Origin: an uncultured Nitrososphaera sp. | GTDB taxonomy: Archaea; Thermoproteota; Nitrososphaeria; Nitrososphaerales; Nitrososphaeraceae | NCBI RefSeq assembly: GCF_946478925.1 | Contig: NZ_CAMLDP010000002.1 | Location: 1-54,238, forward strand | Length of the DNA stretch: 54,238 nt | Direction: 5' to 3' | In this document: positions 24,692 to 33,599 of the stretch, piece by piece | Layout: every line of letters begins with the position of its first letter | Position numbering within the stretch: the stretch's first letter is position 1 | Program-made: the position numbers and the translations under genes | The notes under the pieces: model-generated | Told to the model about the DNA's origin: nothing | Seen by the model: the letters and a program-made list of their open reading frames with translations, nothing else | Databases searched by the model: none

Positions 24692-26130
24692 AGATCCTTT
24701 CAAAGAACGGCAACGAATTGTTGCTGCTTGCGATGAAGGACGACAGCGCGGCAAAGGGCGACTATTTGCTCATCGAGGACAGGGGCAGGAGCATGGTGGT
24801 GCAGGTGTATGACGAGGAATATTTGTCGTCGCAGGCGCTCGTCGAGGACATTGTCAAGGAGGAGGTCGTGAACGCGACAAGTGCGGAAAACCTGCACGAC
24901 CCGCTCAACATCGGCTCGCTCTCGCGCTTGGTCAGAGACGCAAGGATATTCAAGGCCAAGATAAGGGCCGCAGTCTCTGACGGCAGGCTGGCAAGCGACG
25001 TGACGTGGCTTCCTTCAAGGGTAGAGTCGCGAATCCGCAGGCTAAAGGCAAAAGAGCTCGACGCGCTCTTGGGCAGGACGGGCGTCTACCCCATACCGCT
25101 TGGGCGCGCTGGCGACAACGAGGATTTCGAGATATTCGCAGAAGACCTCGACGGCAAGCTGACGATAATAACAGGCAAGAAAGAGTCGGGCAAGTCGCAC
25201 CTGTCAAAACTGCTCGTAAAGACGCTCGTGCAGCACGGCGCGTTTGTGGTGGTGTTTGACCTAAACAACGAGTACAGCGGCCTGCGGTGGAATCGCGACG
25301 GCACTCCCTCTCAGGTGCACGACAGGGTGATGGTGCTGGAGCCGGGAAAGGGATTGCAGTTTTCGCTCGACTATTGCGGAAAAGCCGCGGTGGCAGGGAT
25401 GCTAAAAAACGCGCTCGACATTCCGGCCGCTTCGATGCGCGAGTTTTTCAGGATTTGGGACTGGATGGAGAACAAGCGTACGCTCGGCATAGAGGCGATA
25501 GGCAACGCGATTAACACTTGGAACATCAACGAGCTTGTGCGCGACGCGCTTGTTTCAAGGTATCACTCTATCCAGCAGTCGCGACTGTTTACCGACAACG
25601 GATCGGGCTTTCGCTTCGAGGAGGCCATGAAGGCAGGGGGCGCGGCTATGGTGATAAACATGGGCGAGTCATCGGGGACCACGCGCAGAATGACAGTCGA
25701 ACTCGTGCTGAGCAAAATAGTCGACCTGCTTGAGAGAAAGGCGATACCGCCGATTTTCCTCTTTGCAGAGGAGGCTCATTTGTACATCCGCGAGACGTAC
25801 TGGGAGGACCTCATCACGCGCATGAGGCACTTTGGGGTGTACACGACATTTGTCACGAACCAGCCCGACGCCATAAACGACGGGATATACAGGCAGGTGG
25901 ACAACATTTTCCTGTTCAATTTCACCAACGACTCTGACCTGGACAAGATAGCCAAGGTGTCCCTTGCAGACAGCGACACGATACGGTCCATCGTCAGGAC
26001 GCTGCCTCAGAGGCAGTGCCTTGCCATCGGCAAGGCGGTGTGCGACCTACCGGTGGTAGTCAAGGTGGCCGCTGCCGAGGTGCTTGCCCTCGGCGAGACA
26101 AAAAGGTTCTTCAAGAAAAGGGTCGGCTAG
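24688..26130 (+). CDS. herA: HerA-type DNA translocase
   Basis: HerA is a hexameric FtsK/HerA-superfamily ATPase that pumps DNA into the NurA nuclease during recombination repair. An N-terminal beta domain of about 140 residues precedes Walker A GKKESGKS at 163-170. Walker B with a catalytic acid is in PIFLFAEEAHLY near residue 360, followed by RMRHFGVYTTFVTNQP, which contains the sensor and arginine finger region. Length 480 is normal. It is translationally coupled to nurA and meets the PII gene tail to tail in a shared CTAG. Confidence 0.9.
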   Translation: MKILSKNGNELLLLAMKDDSAAKGDYLLIEDRGRSMVVQVYDEEYLSSQALVEDIVKEEVVNATSAENLHDPLNIGSLSRLVRDARIFKAKIRAAVSDGRLASDVTWLPSRVESRIRRLKAKELDALLGRTGVYPIPLGRAGDNEDFEIFAEDLDGKLTIITGKKESGKSHLSKLLVKTLVQHGAFVVVFDLNNEYSGLRWNRDGTPSQVHDRVMVLEPGKGLQFSLDYCGKAAVAGMLKNALDIPAASMREFFRIWDWMENKRTLGIEAIGNAINTWNINELVRDALVSRYHSIQQSRLFTDNGSGFRFEEAMKAGGAAMVINMGESSGTTRRMTVELVLSKIVDLLERKAIPPIFLFAEEAHLYIRETYWEDLITRMRHFGVYTTFVTNQPDAINDGIYRQVDNIFLFNFTNDSDLDKIAKVSLADSDTIRSIVRTLPQRQCLAIGKAVCDLPVVVKVAAAEVLALGETKRFFKKRVG

Positions 26131-26474
26131 ACCATGCTGGACTGGCTGCGCTTTTTAGAGCCAATATCGACTGCCTCGCCCACATTTGAGACGAATATCT
26201 TGCCGTCGCCGGCAGAGCCTGTGCTTGCGGCGTCGAGTATCGCCTTGATGACCTTGTCGACATCCCCGTCGTCTACGACGGTAATGACGTTAGCTCTAGC
26301 GGAAAATTCTGCGGTGTGCGAAGAGGTGCCCCTGCCGCCTGCCACCTTTGGCTTTTCACCCTTGCCCCTTCCCTTTGCGTCAAGAATCGTAGAGCCGCCC
26401 ACCCCCGCCTTCTTGAGCGCGTCGTTCACGGCGCTGACCTTTTCGCTGGCGATAATTGCCTCTATACGCTTCAT
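26127..26474 (-). CDS. PII signal-transduction protein
   Basis: This 115-residue PII-family protein senses ATP/ADP and 2-oxoglutarate to tune nitrogen metabolism. The opening MKRIEAIIASEKVSAVNDAL, the T-loop (about 36-56, GRGKGEKPKVAGGRG) and the ATP-binding GDGKIFV near residue 90 are all visible. The T-loop lacks the tyrosine uridylylated in enterobacterial GlnB, so control must be by ligand binding alone. No amtB is next to it, unlike typical glnK genes. TTATATTGTAA lies about 25 bases upstream on the minus strand. Confidence 0.85.
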   Translation of the reverse strand: MKRIEAIIASEKVSAVNDALKKAGVGGSTILDAKGRGKGEKPKVAGGRGTSSHTAEFSARANVITVVDDGDVDKVIKAILDAASTGSAGDGKIFVSNVGEAVDIGSKKRSQSSMV

Positions 26475-26657
26475 GGCTCGTTCTAAAGGAGGTTACAATA
26501 TAAGGTTTTCAAACAATTATTCATGGCAAGTTCAAAATTACCTGCAAGCGCGTATGCAGTGCAAATATCATAAAATCTACAAAAATAATATAACATATCA
26601 ATCAACTGTGTTTTGATTTTGTTGCAAAGATGCTACAGCAGGCTCTCTTGCGATTAA

Positions 26658-27572
26658 TCAGCAGCCGTTCCGGCGAGCCCAGTCCTGGCTTGCGAACTCG
26701 CTCGTGCCGCACTGCCTTTTGTCTATCTGGACAAGCTTGTTGTCAAGCAGCTCCTGATTGAGGTTGTGTGACGAGCAGTACACCTCTCCGACGAGGTTCT
26801 TGCCATTTATCTTCTTGGAATTGTCTTGGTCTACTAACACCGTGCTTCCAAAGCACAGGTTTTGCGTGTACGAGACGGCCTTGTCGTAGTTCTTGTCGCT
26901 CTTTGCAGGCGCCTTTGTAAGCGAGAGGTCTACCTTGTAGGTGTCCTTGCCCACCTGGACATAGAGTGTATCAGGGTCGGCTACCCTCACACCTATTCCC
27001 TCGAAACACGCGCCCGAGCACTTCATGTCCTCAACTGGCTCCCCGGTGTTCCCAGAGGAAGAAGCGGAGACCAGCGAAGTGGTTGCAGCCGCGTTATTGG
27101 CCCCCTTTGTTTGCTCCTTGAACCTCCACTCGGCCCCGCCGTCTGGCACGCGCTGCCACGTCCGCGAGTCGCCGCTACGGTCCACAAGCGTTGGAGTCCT
27201 GTCCACCACCTTGCCAGAGCCGTCAACCAGAGAGACTGATTCGGCGCTGTTGTAGAGCTTTTCTCCGCTTATCTCAAGGACGTAGAACTGGCCGGCGCCT
27301 ACCACGGTCTCTGGAGGGATTGCTATCGTGGCTGGCCTGAACGACGTTTTTATCTTGAAACCATCTATAGAAATGTCGCCCGAGGTTGGGTTGTACAGCT
27401 CTATCCACTCGCCTCTGCTGTCGCTGCCCTTGGGGTTAGATTCTACCTCGTTTATCACGACGCCTGCGGTCTGGGCATGTGCGCTGGCGACAAGGCCGAT
27501 GCTGCCAACCCCACTGACAGCCACAAGGACAGCCAACAACAGCGCAAAGAAGCCGGATTTACTGGTGGACAT
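26658..27572 (-). CDS. Secreted lamin-tail and nuclease-fold protein
   Basis: This 304-residue protein has a signal peptide (hydrophobic 8-30, cleavage near AHAQ), then a lamin-tail domain at about 38-160 (VVINEVESNPKG, EWIELYNPTSGDISIDG). The second domain from about 190 resembles staphylococcal nuclease: DPDTLYVQVG and LNQELLDNKLVQ, then the TSEFASQDWARRNGC end. Key nuclease residues are altered: where Arg and Glu are expected in the V-R-L..PE region one sees VDLSLTKAP, so it is probably a non-catalytic binder. Six cysteines suggest disulfides outside the cell. Confidence 0.75.
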   Translation of the reverse strand: MSTSKSGFFALLLAVLVAVSGVGSIGLVASAHAQTAGVVINEVESNPKGSDSRGEWIELYNPTSGDISIDGFKIKTSFRPATIAIPPETVVGAGQFYVLEISGEKLYNSAESVSLVDGSGKVVDRTPTLVDRSGDSRTWQRVPDGGAEWRFKEQTKGANNAAATTSLVSASSSGNTGEPVEDMKCSGACFEGIGVRVADPDTLYVQVGKDTYKVDLSLTKAPAKSDKNYDKAVSYTQNLCFGSTVLVDQDNSKKINGKNLVGEVYCSSHNLNQELLDNKLVQIDKRQCGTSEFASQDWARRNGC

Positions 27573-27634
27573 TTAGGTCTGCGTGCTACCCTTTTCCACT
27601 CCATGCGCTATATTAACACTTATGAATACAGTCT

Positions 27635-27859
27635 CTATGTCCGGGAAAGTTTTCTATTTGCATAGGCGCGCTTTAGCCTGCTCAGGCCAAACGCGAGGAG
27701 CGCCACGGCGGCTATTGCTATCACCGCCTGGACTGCCGAGACGACTATCCTCGGGCTCTCTTTCATGACGACATCGAGAGGAGCAACGGCGAGCACGAGA
27801 AACGCCGAGACTGCCAGCACCATGACCCACATTGCCACTATAAAGAGTTCCAGATTCAT
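27635..27859 (-). CDS. Small two-pass membrane protein
   Basis: This 74-residue protein has two membrane segments (about 5-28 and 40-60) and a basic tail. It starts 11 bases after the stop of the sugar-phosphate transferase gene on the same strand, so it is the last gene of that operon. No family is recognised; it may be an accessory to the glycosyl carrier enzyme. Confidence 0.55.
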   Translation of the reverse strand: MNLELFIVAMWVMVLAVSAFLVLAVAPLDVVMKESPRIVVSAVQAVIAIAAVALLAFGLSRLKRAYANRKLSRT

Positions 27860-27870
27860 GTGCGTGTGTG

Positions 27871-28884
27871 CTACCTCATCACCACAAAGTAGTACTGGAG
27901 CGCGATCGTTGCAAAGGCAAGGAGCGCCGAGAACGTCGAGAGCCAGAATATCTTTTTTGCTATGTCTTTTTCAGAGAGCGGGCCGTCTGCTAGGATGAGG
28001 CGCACGAGAGTGGCCGGAGCCGCCCTGTCAGAGGATGCGGCAAGCCTATAGTCGTCAAGGAGCGTCACCGGCCTGGCCTTTACCTGCCGGTGCTCCACTA
28101 TGCGCTTGACGCTGGAGAGGAAGAGAAACGAGTTGACTACCGCCGGCAAGAGCGCGACCACGCCTATTATCTCGGCCTTGCCGGCTATGGCCAGCGCGCC
28201 GTACATGGCGCCGAGGAGAAGCGTACCAGAGTCGCCGGGGAATATCCTGCTGGGGTACTTGTGGAATTTAAAGAACGCAAGCGACGCAAAGAGCAGCGGG
28301 AGCCCCGCAAGGAACACGTCGGTGCTTCCGAAAATCGCGATCGCCGCAAGCAAAGGCACAGTGGCTATTGCGACAAAGCCGCTTGCCACGCCGTTCAGGA
28401 CATCGATAGAGTTGACGGTGTTGCCGGCAATCGGAATTATGACGAGTATCAGCGGGATGTAGAGCAGCGGTATGAACGCTTTACCAAAGACGAGGTTCAG
28501 GCTGTTTGCGTGCACTCCAAGGACAATTATGGGCACGGCGGCTACAATGAGCGCCGCCGGCTTGAACCAGCCGGGCATAACCTTCTTGTCGTCGATATAG
28601 CCCACGGCAAACGCTATCGCAGTCGCGGCAAGGATTGCAAGGACCGCATAGTTCATCGTGACTGCAAAGAGCACGAGCTCTGCCGCGGCAATGCCTGCCA
28701 TCAGCACCGGCCCGGCAGGGCGGGGCACGGGAGGCTTGCCGGGCTTGTGGTAGTCCTGCACCACCTTGCCCTTTGCAACAAGCGACCTTATCGCAAGAGG
28801 CATCAGGAAATAGATTGAAAGGAACGATATTGCAGACACTATTGCGGCGTACGCAAGCACCTCGTAACCGGAAACGGCAATCAC
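27871..28884 (-). CDS. Polyprenyl-phosphate sugar-1-phosphate transferase (MraY/Alg7-like, GT4)
   Basis: This 337-residue, multi-pass membrane enzyme transfers a HexNAc-1-phosphate from a UDP-sugar to dolichyl phosphate, the first step of archaeal N-glycan assembly. About ten membrane segments are visible. Family motifs are GYIDDKKVMPGW near residue 95 (the DD pair), NTVNSIDVLNG near 155 and FPGDSGTLLLG near 215. The start ATG overlaps the hel308 stop in an ATGA. Which sugar is used cannot be told. Confidence 0.87.
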   Translation of the reverse strand: MIAVSGYEVLAYAAIVSAISFLSIYFLMPLAIRSLVAKGKVVQDYHKPGKPPVPRPAGPVLMAGIAAAELVLFAVTMNYAVLAILAATAIAFAVGYIDDKKVMPGWFKPAALIVAAVPIIVLGVHANSLNLVFGKAFIPLLYIPLILVIIPIAGNTVNSIDVLNGVASGFVAIATVPLLAAIAIFGSTDVFLAGLPLLFASLAFFKFHKYPSRIFPGDSGTLLLGAMYGALAIAGKAEIIGVVALLPAVVNSFLFLSSVKRIVEHRQVKARPVTLLDDYRLAASSDRAAPATLVRLILADGPLSEKDIAKKIFWLSTFSALLAFATIALQYYFVVMR

Positions 28885-31016
28885 TGTGCATTTCTCCTTG
28901 CAAGCTGTGCCTTTATCTTTTCGGCCACGGCCGGCCCTATCTTTGGTATGGAAGCCAGCTTTGCCTGCGGCGCCTTGGCCACCTTTGGCACGTCAGTCAG
29001 TCCGGCGCCATAGAGCGCCCTTGCGCGCACCCGGCCTACCCCTTCGAGGGCTACAAGCGGAATGAGCTCCTCCTTTATGCCGTAGCGTATGCGGGTACGG
29101 AGCGCGTACAGCTCTGACAGCACGTCCTCGCGCCCTAGGAGCTTGGCCACCTCGTAGAGCGAATACGCAAGCCACTCGCCGGTCTCGACCATCCTGTGCA
29201 TGTCGCCCGGCTCGACTCCCATCCTGTCGCCAAGCGACCTGTCGGCGGCCTCCTCCACCCACTCGGCAAGCGCCCAGAAACTTCTTGAACAGTCGTACTC
29301 GCTCACGTCGTACAAAAGCTCGTCGCGCCTTTCCTGCAAGAGCAGGCTCAACTCCTCCGGATCTTTTTTGCGCAACGAAAGCTTTGGGTAAAAGTCTGGG
29401 CTCTGCGTGACAAGGTGCAAAAAGCCGAGCAGGTGCTTGCGCCTGCCCTTTTCCACTTTGTTCAGAGCGTCGCGGAAATCTACAGCGGTCTGCGGGTCTA
29501 TGTACAAAAGCGACGTGCGCTTGCCAAACTCGGTTGCGATATAGCGCTCGTTTCTTGCCTTGACGAGCTCTTCAGATTCCAGGTACTCTAGCGCCGACTC
29601 TACCTTGAACTGGACAGTGGCGCTCCTGTACTGCCGGGCAAATAGCGTGCTTGCAAACACTTCCATTATCTCTGGTTTTTTCATTCCCGGGACGGACGCT
29701 ATCGTAGAGAGGAGGTGGAACCTTATCGCCCTGTCGCCGGCCAGCTGCGACCGGAGAGGCTCTGGCGTGCCCAGGACATAATGATCGTATATTTCCTCGC
29801 CGCTTGCCGTTGTTGATTCAGAAACTATGATGGCCTCGCCGGCAGTATCGTACTTGGGCCTGCCGGCTCTGCCGCACAATTGCTTGTACTCCATGACGCT
29901 TATCGGCACGTTTCCGCCGTACTCGGCGTCGTAGCGCAGGATGCTTGCCACGACGACGCGGCGCGCAGGCAGGTTCACGCCTGCTGCAAGCGTTGGCGTA
30001 GCCGTCAATAATTTCACGACACCGCTCTTGAACGACTCCTCCACTATCCTGCGGCTGGAAGGCGCAAGGCCGGCGTGGTGGAACGCGACCCCCTTTCCTA
30101 CGAGTTGTGCCAAAGTCCGCGTGAGCTCGGCATCGTCGCCCCTGTCGAGGAGTTCTGCCGCCGCTTTTGCGGCAAGCTCTTTACCATCCTTGTCGAGGCG
30201 CTTGTACACGCCCTCTGCGGCCTTTGCCGCAAGCGATGACGCCCTCTTTCTTGTTTCTGCAAATATCAGCGCCTGCCCGCCGTTGTCAAGCGCGTCGATT
30301 GCAAGGTCGACTGACGCAGACGCGCCGCCAGCCTGCACCCGGAAGGTCCGGCCGTCTCCCATGCGCACGCTACCATACTCATAGACGCCCTCGACGAGCT
30401 TTGTCGGGCGCCAGCGGCTTTCCACCAGCGCGCAAGAGAGCCAGTCGGATATTTCGTCCGCGTTTGACACGGTTGCGGAAAGCGCGACTATTTGCGCGTC
30501 AGGATACATCTTGCGTATCCGGGTAAGCATCATTTCAAGCGTAGGACCGCGCTCCCTGTCGCCGATGAGGTGGACCTCGTCTGTCACGAACAGCCCCACC
30601 TCGCCAAGCCACTCTACGCCGTGGCGAAAGAGCGTGTCCATCTTTTCGTTTGTGAGCACGATTACGTCTGCAAAGGCAAGCTCTTTGCCGGATGAATCAT
30701 AGTCGCTTGTTGCCACCATGACCTTTGGCTGCCTGCCAAGGCCGAGGTCAATCCCTTCAAGGGCCTTCAGGTCGGACGCCTTTTCGCTTGCAAGGGCCCG
30801 CAGGGGCGTCAGATAGACAGCCTTTTTGCCCTTCTTTAGCGCAGTTGCAATTGCCATCATCGCCACGAGCGTCTTGCCGCTTGCAGTCGGCGTCGTGACA
30901 AGCACGCTCTTTCCGTCGAGTATGCCTGCGGCCACCGCCTTTTCCTGCGGAGGGTACAGCGATTCGTAGCCAAGGCTTGCCAGGATGGCCTTTACTGTGT
31001 CAGGCATTGTCTGCAT
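28881..31016 (-). CDS. hel308: Hel308 DNA helicase (Ski2-like)
   Basis: Hel308 is a 3'-5' superfamily 2 helicase that restarts stalled forks and unwinds the lagging strand. The 711-residue protein shows Walker A PTASGKT, TPLRALASEK, Walker B DEVH (TDEVHLIGD), ALSATVSNADE, then the second domain with HHAGLAPSSRR, TPTLAAGVNLPARRV and QLCGRAGRP. The C-terminal part contains the ratchet and a helix-hairpin-helix-like tail (GVGRVRARALYGAG, KIGPAVAEKIKAQ). It starts about 30 bases after ACTTAAAATAAAAC on the minus strand and ends in an ATGA overlap with the transferase. Confidence 0.93.
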   Translation of the reverse strand: MQTMPDTVKAILASLGYESLYPPQEKAVAAGILDGKSVLVTTPTASGKTLVAMMAIATALKKGKKAVYLTPLRALASEKASDLKALEGIDLGLGRQPKVMVATSDYDSSGKELAFADVIVLTNEKMDTLFRHGVEWLGEVGLFVTDEVHLIGDRERGPTLEMMLTRIRKMYPDAQIVALSATVSNADEISDWLSCALVESRWRPTKLVEGVYEYGSVRMGDGRTFRVQAGGASASVDLAIDALDNGGQALIFAETRKRASSLAAKAAEGVYKRLDKDGKELAAKAAAELLDRGDDAELTRTLAQLVGKGVAFHHAGLAPSSRRIVEESFKSGVVKLLTATPTLAAGVNLPARRVVVASILRYDAEYGGNVPISVMEYKQLCGRAGRPKYDTAGEAIIVSESTTASGEEIYDHYVLGTPEPLRSQLAGDRAIRFHLLSTIASVPGMKKPEIMEVFASTLFARQYRSATVQFKVESALEYLESEELVKARNERYIATEFGKRTSLLYIDPQTAVDFRDALNKVEKGRRKHLLGFLHLVTQSPDFYPKLSLRKKDPEELSLLLQERRDELLYDVSEYDCSRSFWALAEWVEEAADRSLGDRMGVEPGDMHRMVETGEWLAYSLYEVAKLLGREDVLSELYALRTRIRYGIKEELIPLVALEGVGRVRARALYGAGLTDVPKVAKAPQAKLASIPKIGPAVAEKIKAQLARRNAQ

Positions 31017-31047
31017 ATGTGTATGTGGCTTGTTATCGTGCCGTGTT

Positions 31048-31521
31048 TTATTTTAAGTGTCGCAGTTCCAGAGAGAGCCACTTTATGTAATTTCGCTCTG
31101 TCCTGCGCACGTCGATTATTGCCTGCTCGCACAGTGCCTTTGCCTGCGCCCTGTTGCGCAGCCAGCGTTCCCGGTGCCAGTGACGGAGAAGGTAGTACGG
31201 CTGCTCGTCCAGCATTTCGGCAGGCAGGCGGGCGACAGCCCAGATATCGCAGGCTTTTTCACCGTGCGGCACGCCGTTTTCTCCCTGCAAAAGGTGCGTC
31301 AGCTCGTGCGCAATGGTCAGGCGCCCGACGTTTGGCTGCAGTGAAATTTGCTTTGGTGTGGTCCAGCCCCGTGCCGTGCCCAAAAGCCGCGTCCCCCTGC
31401 GGATATAGCCGCACTTTATTTCATCGTCTTTCAGCTCGTGAAACAAGGAATAGACATGCAGCACTCGCTCCTGAAACTCGCCGGAAAATTTTGCAGCCGC
31501 CACCCGGGTGAACCCGAGCAA
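31048..31521 (-). CDS. Putative zinc metallopeptidase (HExxH) in the mcm operon
   Basis: This 157-residue protein has the zinc motif HELTH in LTIAHELTHLLQGENG near residue 75, and a likely third ligand in GEKACDIWAVA about 17 residues later, as in gluzincin-type peptidases. The C-terminal part is basic and helical (RHWHRERWLRNRAQAKALCEQ). There is no signal peptide. The TTG start is two bases after the mcm stop, so it is cotranscribed with GINS and MCM. This context suggests a role in DNA metabolism, for example degrading proteins bound to DNA, but that is inference. Confidence 0.68.
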   Translation of the reverse strand: MLGFTRVAAAKFSGEFQERVLHVYSLFHELKDDEIKCGYIRRGTRLLGTARGWTTPKQISLQPNVGRLTIAHELTHLLQGENGVPHGEKACDIWAVARLPAEMLDEQPYYLLRHWHRERWLRNRAQAKALCEQAIIDVRRTERNYIKWLSLELRHLK

Positions 31522-31523
31522 GC

Positions 31524-33599
31524 CTAGGCTTTGGCCCAGAATCCGGGCCTTCTTTCGTATATCCTGCCTTCGCGGTTGAACTTGCTTATCTGCGTCCTTG
31601 CCTCCTCGTCTGTGAACCTGCCCGTTTTCACGAGCTCTGCCACGAGGTTCTTATCCTCGACCTCGTTGTTGTCAGGGCCGGAAATCCCGTTGAATACCTC
31701 CATGAACAGTTTCTGCTTTGACACCTCGCTCTGCGGCTTGCCGTACAGGACGCCGACGTCCATCTTGCCGGTGTTGACGTCAACGCCGGCGGTCTTTAGC
31801 ATCTGATCGACGAGGTAAATCGCCCTCTTGGCGTCGTCGGCTTCCACGTGGTCCTTGAGCAGAATCCTTGCGCGGGCAGTAGCGAGCCTCACCAGACCCT
31901 CCAGCTGCCTCGGGGTGACTGTAATCATGCCCTCCGACTCGGCCTTTCTCATGTCCATGTAATAGCTCCTTATGATGTCAATTGCCTCCGACGTCAGGAC
32001 AGGCTCGCGGCCCTTGGCGTACGTCAGGTACTTGGAAAACAGGTCTATTTCGATTGCAGGCTTGGCCGCGTGCGCTACGTCCTTGTGGATTTCGAGGATG
32101 TGGCTTGCAATCAGGTTGTCCTTGTCCTTTTCAGGGATGTCCCTGACTATGAATATCAGGTCGAATCTGGTCAGTAATGGCACGGGCAGGTTCACGTTTT
32201 CCGTGATGTTCTTGTACGGGTCGTACTTGCCGTACATCGGGTTTGCCGCTGAAAGTATCGACGTCCTTGCGTTCAATGTCGCCACAATGCCACCCTTTGC
32301 GACCGAGCAGGTCTGCTGCTCCATGACCTCGTGGAGCGCCGAGCGGTCCTCCGGCTTTATCTTGTCAAACTCGTCTATGCAAACGAGACCCTGGTCGCCC
32401 AGAACCACGGCTCCTGCTTCGAGCATCATGATTCCGGACTTGTCGCGGATGACTGCGGCGGTAAGTCCTGCGGCTGTAGAGCCCCTGCCGGATGTGTACA
32501 AGCCTCTGGGCGCGATTTTTGCCGCAAATTTCAGCATCTCGGATTTCGCAGTACCGGGGTCTCCCACGAGGAGCACGTTGATGTCGCCCCTGCGGGTGGA
32601 ACCGTCCTCAAGTTTCTTGGTGACAGAGCCTACAATCAATAACAGAATGGATTCCTTGATTACCTCCTGCCCGTAGATGTGAGGCGCAAAAGACGCGACC
32701 AGTTTTTCATAGGCGTCCGGCTTGCTCCCTATCGCCTGTATCTGGCGCTCGTCCTCGGTGCTTATCGCAATTCTCTCGACCGTGCGGGTGTCCTTGCTCC
32801 CCGCCCTGCCTCCCAGGTACTCTATGTTGTTCCCCTCCATTCGCAGGCGGAAGAGGCTCGTCTTTGCCTGCGGCGCCAGCTGCTCCTGCTCGATGCGTAT
32901 GATGCCTGTCAGCATTATCCTGTCGCCGGGCCTGCACTGGTCCACTAGGTCGCCCATCACGGTGACTTCTACGTAATGAGGCAACTGCCCCGCCGGCAGG
33001 TCTTCAGGCAGTTCTTGCAGGCGCACCATCTGGAAATCGATGAATATGCTGTTTTCAGGGTCCATGTCGAGCTCTTTTTCGCCGCACGCGGAGCATTTTG
33101 AAGGCTTTTTCAGCACGAGCCCCTTCAGCGTCGCTTCGGTGACTGCGCCGCAGTTTGTGCACTTGTATGCCACCTTTTTTGCAAGAGGCTTGACCTCCGA
33201 CGAGCGCACCACCATTCCGGACACGCTGACCAGCTTGTCGATAAGGTCGGCGTTTATGTCCCGCAGCCCTTTCTGGACGGTATAGTTGCCTATCCTGACC
33301 TTTATCCTGTCGTGGATCTCTTGCTCATAGTCGTGGTGTATCTCGCGCAGGATTGCAAGCGCGGCCTCGTTGAACGCCTCCAGCATCTCGTCCGGCTTGT
33401 GTGTCAGCTGCTTTGCAAGGTCTGGACTATACGAGTCAAAGTCTATGTAATCTACAACGAGCGACTGGACGCCGGACGCCATCATGTTGTTGATGCGGTC
33501 GAAATAGCGGTAGTTGCCTTCCCTGTCCTTGAACGCCTGCAGGAACTCTTTCAGGTTGTCCGCAAGGGCCGCCGATGTTGTTTGTTGTTGCTCAGCCAA
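31524..33599 (-). CDS. mcm: MCM replicative helicase
   Basis: MCM is the hexameric 3'-5' helicase of the archaeal replication fork. The 691-residue protein has an N-terminal DNA-binding domain with a C4 zinc finger (CTNCG, then CSACG, about residues 146-175). The AAA+ core carries Walker A GDPGTAKSEM near 350, Walker B LVCIDEFDK near 405, sensor 1 SAANP and the arginine-finger region LLTRFDLIF. A winged-helix C-terminus ends near KFNREGRIYERR. No intein is present. It overlaps the GINS gene by eight bases. Confidence 0.95.
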   Translation of the reverse strand: MAEQQQTTSAALADNLKEFLQAFKDREGNYRYFDRINNMMASGVQSLVVDYIDFDSYSPDLAKQLTHKPDEMLEAFNEAALAILREIHHDYEQEIHDRIKVRIGNYTVQKGLRDINADLIDKLVSVSGMVVRSSEVKPLAKKVAYKCTNCGAVTEATLKGLVLKKPSKCSACGEKELDMDPENSIFIDFQMVRLQELPEDLPAGQLPHYVEVTVMGDLVDQCRPGDRIMLTGIIRIEQEQLAPQAKTSLFRLRMEGNNIEYLGGRAGSKDTRTVERIAISTEDERQIQAIGSKPDAYEKLVASFAPHIYGQEVIKESILLLIVGSVTKKLEDGSTRRGDINVLLVGDPGTAKSEMLKFAAKIAPRGLYTSGRGSTAAGLTAAVIRDKSGIMMLEAGAVVLGDQGLVCIDEFDKIKPEDRSALHEVMEQQTCSVAKGGIVATLNARTSILSAANPMYGKYDPYKNITENVNLPVPLLTRFDLIFIVRDIPEKDKDNLIASHILEIHKDVAHAAKPAIEIDLFSKYLTYAKGREPVLTSEAIDIIRSYYMDMRKAESEGMITVTPRQLEGLVRLATARARILLKDHVEADDAKRAIYLVDQMLKTAGVDVNTGKMDVGVLYGKPQSEVSKQKLFMEVFNGISGPDNNEVEDKNLVAELVKTGRFTDEEARTQISKFNREGRIYERRPGFWAKA

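Noticed and set aside
26475..26500. AAAGGAGG as a Shine-Dalgarno site
   Set aside because: It is on the plus strand, opposite the PII leader, and no credible plus-strand gene follows.
28090..28818. Plus-strand frame of 242 codons opposite the sugar-phosphate transferase
   Set aside because: Composition (Arg, His, Glu rich) is typical of a shadow of a membrane protein gene.
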